Shown here piece by piece: positions 21,395-35,900 of a stretch of DNA of 64,000 nt (the first letter of the stretch is position 1; every line of letters starts with the position of its first letter). The notes under the pieces were generated by a model. The model saw only the letters and a list, made by a program, of their open reading frames with translations, ran no database searches and was not told where the DNA came from. The translations under genes were made by a program, and so were the position numbers. The DNA comes from Piezodorus guildinii (lineage: Eukaryota > Arthropoda > Insecta > Hemiptera > Pentatomidae): assembly GCA_023052935.1 (NCBI GenBank), contig CM041294.1, forward strand, positions 41,687,236 through 41,751,235, given 5' to 3'.

Positions 21395-24300
21395 GTAAAT
21401 AGAGACTGCATTTGACACAAGCCTGAAGGGTTTTAAAGGCCTAGAATTATTTAGCTTACTTACTAATATAATTTTTAATCGAAGCATAATTTTACAAGTT
21501 TTAGATTTTGGTTTTGACATTTAGTTGCCTGTTTCAAATATAAAACTAATTATTCATATCAATAAACTCCCCCTTCCCCAAAATATAAATAAATTGCTTC
21601 CAAGGAACCAATGTATACAACACTAAGAGAATGGATGAAGTATATCTGCTGTATCAGTCAATTATACTCAATGTTTGTTCACTTGACTCACTTATACTAA
21701 CTTTGGATCTTTTTTACATTAACACTGCCAGTTACTTTTTATCACCAAATGATAACTGTAAAAATAATCACTTTAATTAAAAAATGATTAGGTTTAATTA
21801 ACAAGAATACAGTTTAATGAAATATTTATTTTAATTTAATACAAAGGTAATGATAAAAAAAAAAACTAAATATGAATTTAAACTGAAAAACAAAACAATG
21901 TCTTCAAATATTTGTTGAAATAAATGTTTGTTACTGCTCATTTGTCTCCATAAAATTGTTCATGGTTCAATTTCATATTTTGTCCATTATCATACACTTT
22001 TATCTAGAAAAAAATGTAAAACATTTTCTCCCTTATTACAAAACAACATTAAATCAATAAAATTCACTTCTTTGTCCATTATACACAGGGAATAAGGAGG
22101 TTAGATAAATAGATTTTATAGGTGTAATATGGTTTAATTTATTTAAAAACCAGAAGAATGATTACTTTCAAAATAATCATTTGGTGATAAAAAGTAACTG
22201 GCAGGCAGCCTTTATGTAAAAAAGACACTCAACTTCAAACCCTTAACTGTTTGTCGCGATTTAATGGCACATATTCTTCAGTAATAATAATAATTCTTGC
22301 TTAGATCTATTTTAACAGTGAACAGTTATACAATTAAATACTAATAGGTCTGTTTTTTCTGACCTACTTGAGGAATGTGGGAGTGAAGCTTTACTGACAG
22401 CCCATACTGCGCATCTGCAGCTGGCAGAATAGGTCGAAGGGAACAAACCTATTAGAATTCTCTAATAAGGGTATATTCACAATCTTAGTTAAATCATTTC
22501 ATTTCTGTAATTCATTGAGTTACTATAATAGGGGCACTCACTACGTTTGCTATAGCATGCTATTGTGCTAAACCCATCAATTTTATACAGGAAATAACTG
22601 TAGAAACTAGACGGGTTTAGCAAAATAACACAAATAGCATGCTATAGCAAACGTAGTGAGTAACCCTAATATGTTGTGGAAACCACCTATTAGCATAACT
22701 ATCACTATAGATAACAAAGAAACTTAATTGTTTGCAACTGCATCATAGATTGCCATATTGAGCTATTTAGAATGTCTTAATTTGTCAAAACTTGATTGCA
22801 GTGAATGTTTTCAAAAACTGCATAAATAACTAAACAAAGGTTCCTATCCTATTAGGTTTATTATTATTATTTTATATTTTAAATTAAGAATTCAAAACAA
22901 ATTTCAAAGGTTTATTTAGTTTTCAAAGGAATCAAATTTATTTTACACTGAAAAATCTATTTTCGTGGAATAATTAAAAAGTTGAAATAATTAATAACAT
23001 GTTAGTTTATAGATACACAACTTATTTATTTTTGAAAAGTTACTTACGATTTGGTATGTAATATTGTTTCTAAATGAATGAAAGAATACAACTTGTACGA
23101 TAACTATTCTTGAGCCTTTTAACTTTTACCTAACTATATATGGCATTGGGGAAGTTTGCAATCGTGAAATTTTTGTTTTACGTGTTAGGAATGTTGCTCA
23201 CAGTCCTGGATTTAGTATCATTATCAGTTAGGATGTAAAATAAGATTGTGAGAATCATTAAGGAAGACATTTAAAATACAAATTATTTCTTACCTGGTAA
23301 ACTTTGTTTGGATGTGGGAGCGCGTTGAGAAGTGCCACGCTGATTGCTGCCTTGCCTGGTACGCTGCTGACCTGCGCTGCGTCGACTGTTGCCCCCACGG
23401 GCCGGGCCACCTCCCCCACGCCGACCCCCCGCTGCCGCTGCTCCACGCCCACGCCCACCCTAGTATATTCAAAATAAGTATTAGCCTTAAACAGTTCATT
23501 CTTGTATCTTCTTATACATTTTGCTTAAAAAAAATAATAATAGAAAAAAAAAAATCATTAAACGTAACATATTAAATACAACTGGACCAATAATAACAAA
23601 ATAAAATATATATTGAACAGTTCCAAACTATATGAAATTACAAGGAAAGGATCCCAAATGTGCTAACTCATTTTTATGAAATTTTTTGGGGATTAAAACT
23701 AGACATTAAATCATTAGATTCTGCAAAATATTAGGGGCCAATGCTCCCAAGAAGTCACATAAAAAAAAACAGAAAGTGTGCACGCAAAAAACACGTATTA
23801 TCTAATGAAGGTAGAAAAATAAGTATGGTATCAAAATTACTATATTTCAAAACAGAATATTTGAAAAAACAAGCCATGAAAATATTAAAGTTTTATGCTT
23901 GGTAATATTTATACCCTAAAAAACTGTGTTCCTCACTCCTACTAAAAAGTAATCTTAATCTTAGCAGAATTTTTAAGAAACCTTATTAAAAGTACTGTTT
24001 TGACAAGATTATTTATAATTTTAGAGTTATTATGAAGTATAAAAATTAAATATTTTAATGAATCTTTTCAAGTATTCCGCTTTGGAATAGGGTAATTTTG
24101 ACACCACTTATTTTTCTTCTTCCCTAGAATCAGAAATATTAAAACTGTGGTGGTCGTGAAAAAATGGATAACTCGAGTCATATCAAAAATGAGTTAACTC
24201 CACATATCGCTCCCTCAGATCGTCTTCACGTCGTGTTAAATTGGTTAAAGAAATTTCTTGGTGGAAGAAATTTTAGGTGGAAAGAATGCTGTATGTTATA

Positions 24301-27300
24301 ACTCTACTTAGGGTATTACGTAAAGTTTAAGTCGCTCACCTGTAAAATGAATGATTTTGACTTAACCACTTATTCAGGACCCCCACATAAATAAAATTTG
24401 TTTTTCGCATGCAAACTTTCCAATTTTTTTCTCCCTGACACCTTAGGAGAGTTTGCCGCTAATATTTTGCTAAGTCTAATGGTTTAATGCCTAGTTTTAC
24501 CTTTAAAAAAAATTCATAAAAATCTCTGAGACGCAATTAGGATCCTCTTCTTATTATGAAAAACACTATTAACCTGGTTTCCTAACAAATTTTAGATTTC
24601 AGATCTTTTTAAATTACTACAGACTTAAAAATACTAATCATATTATAATATAAATTAAATGCATCGAAATCAGTACCAATCGTCTTTATGCTTCCTTTGT
24701 AAAGAAAACAAATCCTAATTGAGTTTACATTTTATCCTGGTTTTTAATGTTCATGAATAATGGCAATTATTTTCAAATTAATAGAAGCAACTATTAAAAA
24801 ATTACGGGTATAAATACTGAAAAAAAAAAAAAAAAAAAAAATTTACAGATCTAAACACTCAGGAACTATAAACTTTTGATTTAAGAACTTAAAAATAAAA
24901 AATGGTGTATTCATATTAAATAAATATTAGATTTTTTAAAAAATGTTATCTACAATAATAGCTTGTAATTTAACCACGAGAAACCTAGGCAGGGCACATC
25001 GATTATCTTTAATGAGCGATAATCATCATTAATTCAAAATATTGACATTCAAAAAACCTATGAGTTTACATAAACATATTATAAAATTAAATTATTACTC
25101 TTATTTCAGGAAATTCAATTTTTACCATGGAAAATACATATCCTTTCGTCTGATTCTTTCATAGTTTATTTTTATCAATTTTTTTTAATCACTGCCAACG
25201 AGAGAGGGTTGATTTTTGAACACATTCCCGCCGGCATCGATTTTTAATGTCTGCTCTCTGGGGCAGCGCTCGATTTATGCCGCGATTCATCGATTATTGC
25301 CTGTTCAGATCTGTATGAGGTTGTACATTTGCTCACAGTCCAGGGGGTGCTATTGCAGATATGCTTTATATTTATCAGCTTCATATTAACCCATATTACA
25401 TCTCTTCTGCAGGAGTACTTAATTTATTTTAACTCATGCTATTTATCAGAAACCCAACCATAATCTACTGGCCTTATTCTGTGGCATCATAATCTACAGG
25501 TCCCTTTCTATTCGACTATGAACATAAAACAACATTTTGATAGTGTGGATTATGCTTACGTTTTGAGATATACTTGTAATAAAAACCTGTGCCACTACAA
25601 CCCATGAAGAGTCTTGGGCCCAGTACATATAGAGATTCGTACTGGTACTGTTTCAAGTGCAATGAGATGATTCGGCCGAGATCACGCTCAGCCGCCAGGT
25701 TTTTCCCCCATTTTTGGGGGTACCCACTTTATAGAGGCTGGGTCTTCCTCAGGAGGGTCTCCATACTCCCTCTCCTCGGCGGAAAGAACAGAATAAATAA
25801 TATTCTGTCACAACCGGGATTCGGACCCAGGACCCAGAGCACAGTAGACTAGCGCTCTATCCACTAGACCACGCCGCTCCCTGATATACTTGTAATACTA
25901 AGATTATACTTGTTATTTAAAGAATCGTATGAAATGTGATTAAAAATAGTAAACTGTTACTAGCAGTCCATATATTGCTGCAACTTGATTTTTTTGTTTA
26001 ATTACAGTTATATAAAAGAAAGCCTGATTATAAATAATAATATGAATACAAAGATCAAAATGGAACAAATAAATAAATACAATTAGTAAAATAGACTACT
26101 TCAAACATTGCATTACAAAAATGTATGAAAAATAATTATAATTTAATAACTTAAATGTTTTAAATTAAATTCATAGAATTGATGAGTTTACTTTCCTATC
26201 ATAGTTAGGATTTCGTAATAAACACATTATCTCAAAACTGATATCATAATCAATGAATTAAGCGTGAACAAAAACCTTCCTTCAGAACCTTTTAATTTTA
26301 TAACTATTTAAAAAAACAAAAGCCTATTTTATTTAAGGTATGTATTCCACTATTTACTTTCATAAAGATTATTATTTTTTGTTAATAAAATACTCATATA
26401 TTTGAAAAAAGATTTCAGATTTCGTAACATATGGGTGCTATTTAGAACTAGGGACGAAGAAATCGTAGCTACCAAGCATTGGTGGCATTTTAATTTCAGA
26501 GAAAACCTAATTTGCTTTTAAAAGGAAAAAAAAAAAAACTTGAAATAAAAACGTTGCAGAATATTTCTATGCAACTTCTTAGTGAATTATATTATCAGCC
26601 TATATCTAAGAAGGTCTAAACCCATTTTTTCAAAGACACTTCTAATCATATGACCTGAAATGAAAGGGTTAAAGTTGGACTGTAACCACACCCTAATAAG
26701 TTTCTATTAAACTAAAAAATCATGAAAATGCCAGTATATTAAAATATGAAATGTCTTGTGCGTAAATTAATAATTTTTATGAAATCATAAAAATTAATTA
26801 ACTCATAGTAAAGTTTAAACATAAACCTTATCTTTTACAAAAATTCCTGTCTTTCTAAATGACTGATCTACTTTACACTAACTTGTTTTGTCTTGATTAT
26901 AACAAAAAAATGAATTTCATATTAAAGGAATTACCAAAATTTACTAGGCTGGCAAGCCTTTTGTTATTTATATGGAGTGGCAGACACTCAACAAAATGTT
27001 TCTGCTCCAACTTGTCCATATTTAAAAACAAATCATTTTATTTTATAAAACAAGGATTGAGAAAGGTACAGTTCGCCGCACAACTGCTAGAAAGCAAGCG
27101 ATCATCATTGCCTTAACTTTGAAATATCTTAACTTTATACTAATCAGGTAATCATAATACTGTTAAAAAATGCAATTCGTTCCCATGGTCTAGACGATAA
27201 CATAGGACTTGAGAATATCCAAAGCTTACAATGGCAAGGAGTCTTCTAAAGGGCTTCTCTCACAACTTGATCTTAAAGGCCTTGTTCATACTAGAAGCGA

Positions 27301-30300
27301 TTAGCCATGAGCAGGAGTCACTAAATTATACAATCGATAATTATTGTCATTTAGTCATTATCTTAAAAAATTCATGAATTTTCACTTAATAATAATTAAT
27401 CTTGAATATTTATTTAATTCACGATGGTTAACAAAGAAATCAGAATAGAAACAAACCTCTTTGCTGAAAATCTAATCTATACCTTTTTGTGATTACAACT
27501 CTCTACAATCCTAGTTTACCAGTTCCAGTGCAAACAAGCCTTAAAGATTAAAATGGCTGCTATCAATGAACTGTGACGTACAGAATCTGGTAAACACAAG
27601 GAGGATAATATCATTGCTACAAAAGAGGAAAAGGGTATCAGGCAAAGAACTTCTTCTGCACTTATTGTACGATCACAATCGTTATAGGAGAACTGAAGAT
27701 ATCAATTTAATGGACCATAGAAGCGATATTTCATTCAAACAGAAGCCAATCATTCCAGTCATGATGAAAAATTTACTGATGCCAATAAAGGAAAAAAAGA
27801 CTTACCAACTAATTCCTTAGGAACACACGCAGGCAGCAAGCAATTAAGAGGAGTTTCTTAAAACAAAACTTAGCGAAAGAACGGGTGGAAGAACCATAGA
27901 CTGTAATATAATAATACATAAATTCCCAATTCTACCTGGGTGAGCAACCTAAATACATCAAAACTTATTTCAGTTGAAATACTAATGTGGCAACTGGAAT
28001 GAAGCTACCATCCAACATATTTACAAATAAAAATAATGGGCCCAGGAATATTCAATATTCAGGACGATTCAAATGGCATTGACTCAGCAATGAGCAGTTT
28101 CATCACTAATGTGTTGATAATTCTTTATTTTAAATTTAATAAAAACATCTATTTATCTAGCTATTTAAGATGCACAGTCTAATCTCCTCTACTGCCTTCA
28201 TTAATGATAAATATACTTGGAACGCTGAAAATAATGCCTGACAATATTTAAGTCATGATACTAAGCAACAATGAAGAGAAAACTAAATATATGAGGAATG
28301 GTGAATCTACAAATGGAATCTACAAAAAAATGGACTCTAACAAATTTCAGAAAGTGGATAATTTGACTTATCTGGGAAGCATTTTAAGCGCTTCTAATAT
28401 GTGTTCCTCGAAATAAAAAAGTATTGTCAATGCCATTAGATTCTATTATGGGTTGGAGACATCAAAGGACCTTATTTTTATCCAGGCAAACGAAAATCAT
28501 GTCATAAAAGACCCTGGTTAAACCAGTGTTAGCATAGGCCTCTGAAACATGGACGGTAACTTAGACAAAGGAAAAAGAATTAGCAGCATTAGAAAATATG
28601 ATACTATGGAGAATTTGTGAGGCAATTAATTCAATTGGCTAATTGAGAAGATGTGCCAACAGAGAAGTGTACGAAATGATAAGAGACCTAATATTATTTT
28701 CTGGATGAAAATTGCCCAGACAGAGATGTGGCGAGAATGAGTAAGAAGACCCTTGCTAAGAGGTTGCTCGAAGGAAAGTTGGACCATAACAGAAGAAGGG
28801 AGAGACCGAGACATTGATTGTCTGATGCAACAGGTATTTTTAACATCAATGACTGGAGGACAACTGCATTGGATAGAGCCACCTGGCAGAGGCTAAGAAC
28901 CAAATAGGGCTGTAATCCCACATATGTATACCAAGGATGGCATTATATATGGAAATCACCTTATATGATTAAAATTAAAGATTTTGGCCAAGATAAATAA
29001 ACAATTTTTGCAGTAACATTTCAGAGAATTTCCAGAACACTAGAGTACATAGTGATGTGTTTCATCGGTATTAACAACTATATATGCATGTCAATAGATT
29101 AAAATGAATTTATTTTTTCAATCGATACTATGTATGTGTGTATATATTTATTTATTTTTTTACTTTCACTTACCTATATATCAAATATATAGTAAGGGAA
29201 AGTATTGCGTTGTAGTTTTCAACAGAAATATATGTTTTAGGGTCCCCTGAATCCAAGTAACCAAGTCCTGAAAAAAGGTCTGTGTGTGTGTGTGGTAACT
29301 CGCGGGCGAAAAAGAAAAGTCGTACAAAACTGAAATTTCATATTTGAGAAAACTATATGCCACAGATGTTACAGCAACTTTTTCACTAAAATCGGCTGAA
29401 CAGAAGTGCTACTTTATAACTTGCATTATGTACCTTTTAACGATTTTCTCAAAAATTGCTCGAACAATTTTGATTAGACTCACTATATTGATGTAAAATT
29501 AAGTGGGCATTAAATTAATTCATATAGGTTTTATTCTGATTGAAAAAGTTTGACAGGGCTTAAATGACGAAATTTTAAATTTTCTTCCTCTTAAGTACCT
29601 TTAATTTTGTATATTTGATAAATAACTAAAGCAGAAAAGAGCAAAAATATTTTTTGTTATTAAAATTTTCATGTTATCGAACATAAAATCAGTAATATAG
29701 ATGTATAATATATTGTTGGAAAGCTAAAGATTTTAGAAAAAATACTATCTTATACGCAAAATTGTAAAAGTTAACGGAAGGTGATTAAAAGCTGAAAAAA
29801 TAAACTGTTTGTCGTTGATAATAATGTAATAGACTATTCAATAAAACACACGTTTCTATTGAAACTAGATTTTATTAATTCTTTAACAATTTATTTTTAT
29901 CTCTAAAAGTATTTAAAAATTCTTAAATTGATTATAACAACAGGGGTAAGTGAAAGTCGTGTGTTGCACCAGATTTTTTTTTTTTGTTATTCCTCCGTAT
30001 CACTATATTACTTCAAACCAAAAATAGCTACAATAGTGATTATTATAACAGCGTTATACCTTTCTATCCGATCCAATACATGAGTACCCTAAACCCAATA
30101 AAAATCGCCACACAAATATTGAGCTCATCTTTTAGAAACTATAAGAAATATAACAGAACTAAGTCTGAATAAAACAAAACTGAAGTTGAAACTAATTTAA
30201 CAGATAGCTATGATTTGACATATGATTCAAAATATATATTTTATTTTTAAGTTAATCATTTAAGAACATGAATAAAAAAAATCTAGATTTGAATGCATAC

Positions 30301-32880
30301 TTTTTTAATAAAAGTTATATTCCTAATGTCTCCCTATCGAGTGTAAATAAATACAATGATTAATCCTTCAGTTTTTAATGATATTAATTAATTTGAAATA
30401 GTAAGTAATGATTAAATTAAATTGACTTTTTCCCCTCATTACTATTAACAATCCACTACAAGTAATTACAAAAAAGAAAAAAATATTTAGAAAAAGGGGT
30501 TGATCAAAATAACAGACTATTTCATAGCCATTTCAAGTTCTCTTAAGGCATTATCTGACGATGAGGGACTTTTTATGGTGGTTTTATGATGACTTTTTAA
30601 GCGTTCATCATCAATCTAGTAAAGTTGAAAATTTAAAGTTCAAGAAAACTGATAAATACAATATTTTTTGTACAATTTGCATTTATCACATTGGTACCAT
30701 AACATTTTTTAAATGTTAAACACTCACTAGACTCCCAAAACAAAATAAATATAACACCTTCCACCTTTTATGTTATCATTACAATAGAAATGATTAGGAC
30801 CTAAATACTGATTATATTAAAGATAGTTTGGAACATCACAACCAAAAAATTATCTTAGTAACCACAATTAAGTATCTACAAGTAAATCAATTAAGTTAGT
30901 AAACATAGATAATTAGTTTAAAATAATACATAAACCAATAAGACATTGACTAAGGCTTTACCTTATAAAATGAATAGTAATTTATAATTAATACTTCATA
31001 TAAAAACATCAACTAAACATTGAAAAAAAGTTTAACTTAATACTAAATTAAGATTAATAAGAAGAAACAAATTATTTCCGAAAGTAAAATTATATTTTTT
31101 AAATACATAATACATGAGTTATGAAGAACGACGACATTGAGGCATCCTTCCATGCCCCAGGAATCAAAAATCTTCCCCCGACTACTTGGCAATTCATCAA
31201 GAAGAAAAATTCAAACATTGCACTTTTTTTTTTTGGTTGATTTTTTTTTTTTTTTTTTTTTTTTTTCTAATAATATAATCTATTATATGAAAGTTTATGA
31301 TCCAGCAGAACACCCTAGTTAAACGATCCCTTTAATAGAGACTCCTTAAGACTGTTCAAAACTTGATAAGATTCTTCACATGAGTGAAATCACTCAGGTT
31401 TCATTTTCGATTTCATTAAAGGAGATCTTGATAAGGGGAAAATGCCTATAACATTTTCAGAACTTTTATCGTACTGATATTAGGTTGTTAAGTCCAGTAA
31501 AACGAAAAAACATTTTGAGTCGGCATTTGTTTAAATACCAGTAATTTAAGATATTATTAAAAACAATTCCAAATTACTAATGGACAATTTGAATGAAAAG
31601 ACATTGTAAGTTATTTATAAGAATCTATTTTAAGCCAGGTTGCCATTTGCTTAATACATACTTCTATTTAAAATTATAAGAAATGAGCAATGACCTGAAT
31701 TTCACTAAATATCAATACGTACAATGATTTAGAATTATAAAATTATTAAATCAGAAGATGAATAAAGAGATTTTAAAAAATTAAGAAAAAAAAAAAAAAA
31801 AGAGGAAAAATATAAACAAACCTGGGTCCCAGAATTCATGCCCGTACTGGCCTGTCCTCTCTCCATAGCGACCTCCGTGATAGCCTATTATGACAACATC
31901 AAAGTGTCATATTTCATTAATACTACAAATTTAGTTTTGTAAATCTTTTGTTGTTTTTAAAAATGATTTAAAAAAAAAAATTAAATTATAGCTAAATCTT
32001 TGGCAAACAGCAACTCGGCTTCAATGCCAACTCAAATGTAATTTCTGATTCAAGGTTATTAAATAGGTTAAATAGAAACCATCACAAAATATAAATATAT
32101 AACAAAATAAAATGGACTCTCCTTTTGAGAAAATGAGCAATGATATTTAAAAAAAAAAATAAACAGAAAAAAAAAAAGAAAAAAAAAAAAGGTCAGTCCA
32201 TGGTTAATAATTATTATTACAAACTAGAGTAACATATTTCTACTAAAATACCTAGAAACATAAACATATATTTTATATATTTTTCTAAAAACACCATATA
32301 AAATATATATATAAATTAACAAACAAACACATTCTATTATATAGCATGTAGCAGGGTTATCCAAAATAAAAAGCAAGGGTTGATGGGTCTCATCACAAAG
32401 CAGGGTTCCAAAAGCAACTACATTATTAAATAAGCAAAAGCTCTTTGATACTTTTAATAATAATTAAAATATGTAAGCATAAAATCTACTAGCGTATTAA
32501 TAAAAGCAAAATAAAATAAAGCAACAGAATAAAGTAATTGAAAAAAATAACAAATAAATAGCAACAAAATAAACAACTTTTAAGTAATAATTTTAGTTTA
32601 TCAACACAAAAAGTAAAATAAAAAAAAAAGCACAAACATTAAAAAAATAAATAAATAAATTTACTTGACCATACTGAATCTACATATTTCCATAAAAATA
32701 TGTAGAAATCCTCTATCGACGGTCATATAAAAAAATTATTCACAAATAGCTGTTGCCAATGAAATTATTTCTAGGAAACAAATAACAAATATATATATAT
32801 ATATATTAAAAGACAATAATGAGAATATCACTTTGAATGCATATTAAAATAATGAAACGTTGGAGAAACTTGTAGTTAGT

Positions 32881-32917
<37 letters not shown>

Positions 32918-35900
32918 ATAAAAAAAAAAAGGAAAAAAATAGAAAGAAAAAGAAAACAAATCGGTTATGCCAGCCAGCTAGTGCGTTTTAGGTAGTTAGT
33001 GTATTGCAGTAGGCTTGTGACTGCGTCGAGGGATTGTGCGTTCGCGTTCATCGCCCCTAGCTTTTGGATAACCCTGCAACTTGACAGAAAGAAAAGAAGG
33101 AAAAGAAAAAATACAGAAGAAAGTGAATGTGTTCTGTGTTTTATGTGAGGAAGACAGAAAGAGAGAAAGAAAGAGCACATAAAAAAACACAGGCATCATA
33201 TCTGAGCCGAACACAGGTAATTAAAAAAAAAAAAAAAAAAAAAAAAAACACTTGTAAAGGGGAGCGCTACTGGTTAGAGCAAGGCCCACACCGGACAAGT
33301 ATTAAAAAAAAAAAAATGAATAAATAAAAAAACACTCCACATTATTACACAATCACAGTTTTAATACATATAAATTGTAGTCAATATATGTATAAATAGT
33401 GATAAGTATTAGATAAAATGATTTTACTTTTAACAGTAATGCTGTGGTTAAATGATTTCCCGGTGAAGATCAGATATGATGCCACGTTTGGTCCACCAGC
33501 ACAGTCTTGAAAGAAAATCAGGGGGAAAAATAAAAAAAGTTGATGAGGCATTAATAAATGCCCCCACTGATAGTGTTCTTTAATCCAAGTTGATAGTGGA
33601 ATTAAATTAGTTTAAAGAAGAGAAAAAGAAAAAAAAAAAAAAGGAGTGAAAGAAGACAGATATTACTAGAAGTAAAAAATAAAATTAATAAAAAAAAGAG
33701 AGAAAAAGAAAGAAAGATAATATATATTGTAAATAATAGTGACTGGAATGGTGAGATCTGTGCTGAGGCCCAAACCAAAGACATTTAGCAAAGTTGCACA
33801 CCCACCGACTGTGGCTGCCTGGCTCGCCCACGGGATGTGGGTGGTAGAGGTGGAGCATAATCATAATAGTAATCCTCGTACCGATAATAGTCATCATAAT
33901 ATGGATCGCTGTAGCCGCCTCGATAATCCCCATAACCGTAATAGTCGTAATCATAATCTATAAAAACACAACAATATCACAATACCTAGAGGTGTAGTAG
34001 CCACCGAATAACCACAGTTTGGTTTCTTAATGATTAAATACATTGTTTATTTTTATATTTAACTATACTTTGAATATTCTGAAATAAATTGGCTATTATT
34101 AAAATTTAGAATGTATAAAGTTCTACTAAAATAATTAAAAAGAAGAATTACTAAAATAATAATTGCATGCCGGGAAAGAAAAATTTAGATATCAGTTGTT
34201 GTGAAGGGTTAATGAAGAGGAGGGATAAATGAAAGAAAATTTGACCCACTATAAGAGAAAGCTATAATTAAAGGCACTTACCTTATCAATCCTCATTATT
34301 GCTGCTTTAAGTTTTATAAGGCAAAAACAAAATGATAATTTTAATTCAAAAGTACTTCAGTTCCAATAGTTGCCAAAAACATTAATTAATAGCAAAAAGT
34401 GGAACGTTATTCATTGTAATATCATTTCAATAAAAGACTAACTAACTTACGCTGTCTAAACATTTCTTAAAAAAATAAAACATTGCAGGCCCAAAATTAA
34501 CCTTGGGAAAAAATGAAAATAAATAAAAATGCGTGTGACTACATGCTGTGAAAAGGAAATAAAGAGGCGCACAAATCGAGTACTCAGATTAATCGCAAAT
34601 ACTTGCACGTGCAGTTACCTTTTAACAGCAGTATAGTTATATTATAGTTGGGCACCTTAAACCGTCATAATCAACATTTCAAAACAATCGCATTTAAGGT
34701 AATCAACTGCTTCACAATCCGAAAACTAAACCAATCCCTCAACTACCCCAGTATTACTAATATACAAAAAGTTAAACATAAAAAGGCATGCAGTGTAAAC
34801 TTAGAACTCAATTAATATATCATATATATGTTTCAAACATGTATATGATATATTTTATGTACTAATACAGATATATTAAAAGGATAGTACACTTTATAAT
34901 TTCAATTGATATCAAGAAGTTAATGCTTAAAAAAAAGAAAAATAATTAAGGACGGATGAGAAATATATGCAATTTTATCTTCGATGTTAAAAAAAAAAAA
35001 GCTAAGCCGTCCGTGATGAAGGATTGGATTGGGGTCATGCAGGGAGGATGAATAGTTTTAAAGACTTACCATAATCACCGCGACCCATACTTCTCATTGA
35101 CGTAGCCGAAGTGCGGGCAAGTGGTCGTGGGCCAGGACCCATCATGCTTGGGTGCTGAGGAGAGAACCTGAAATGATAATTCAAATTTAGTAAAATAGAT
35201 TGTATATAGATATTGGGGCAACAACACAACATATAAAAGACCAATGACAATAATTAAATTAACCAGAGCAATTTCTTAAATATCACTTAATAAAATTTAA
35301 AAAACGAATTTAATTTTAATGCTAAATAAGTCACTATTCTAAACTTATGATTTGTTGACTTCTAGGTGTCAGCGAGATTTGTTTGGGAAAGTATCCTTTA
35401 GAGGAGAAGAATAGACGGTAAGTATGAGCTAATAATATAGAAATACTAAATCCATTTATACAGCATGACTTAAAAATATATGAACTTTTTCTTCACACCT
35501 CATTACATTTATCCAGCTCTAATAAAATTTTAAGCATTGAGTATATCCCGATTTGTGAGTTTAAATTAAAAAAATATGGCAAGTTTATGGCTATACAGCA
35601 TCAGCAGCCATTTTTGAGATGATTTTGGCATTAGGGGGTATGTGTTACTCAGCTATTGGATGGAGGGTCCTCGAATTTTTTTTTTTTTTTTTTTTGGGGG
35701 GAGGGGGGGGGAGGAAGGGGAGAGGGAGGCCACAGCTCTAATGAAATTTATATTGAGACTATTTTGTAGCCTAAACATAAGATCAATAGCAGACCAAGGA
35801 ACGAGAGCTCTTAACAATTTTAAACTGATATACATACCCGCCTCCCCTAAGCTGCATCATTTGCATCATGCGCCGTTCTCGTGCTCGCAATATTTCTTCT

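Noticed and set aside
21093..21420. Overlapping ORFs on both strands around 21.1-21.4 kb, including a poly-Phe protein
   Set aside because: The plus-strand ORF is antisense to the last Syncrip exon. The poly-Phe stretch is translation of the 56-base homopolymer.
23258..23575. Three overlapping ORFs in the GC-rich patch
   Set aside because: Only the phase giving GGRGRG...TSKQSLP joins the neighbouring exons. The others are shadows.
25589..25852. 87-residue plus-strand ORF
   Set aside because: It lies wholly within the antisense strand of a family 2 SINE.
33685..33954. 89-residue minus-strand ORF rich in Ile/Thr/Met
   Set aside because: It is an off-frame reading of the Syncrip Tyr/Asp-rich exon.
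35168..35172. Syncrip exon starting at the CTCCTCAG acceptor instead of TTTCAG
   Set aside because: With the phase 2 exon upstream that acceptor leads to a stop within four codons. The upstream acceptor at 35168 keeps the frame and the SPQHPS motif.
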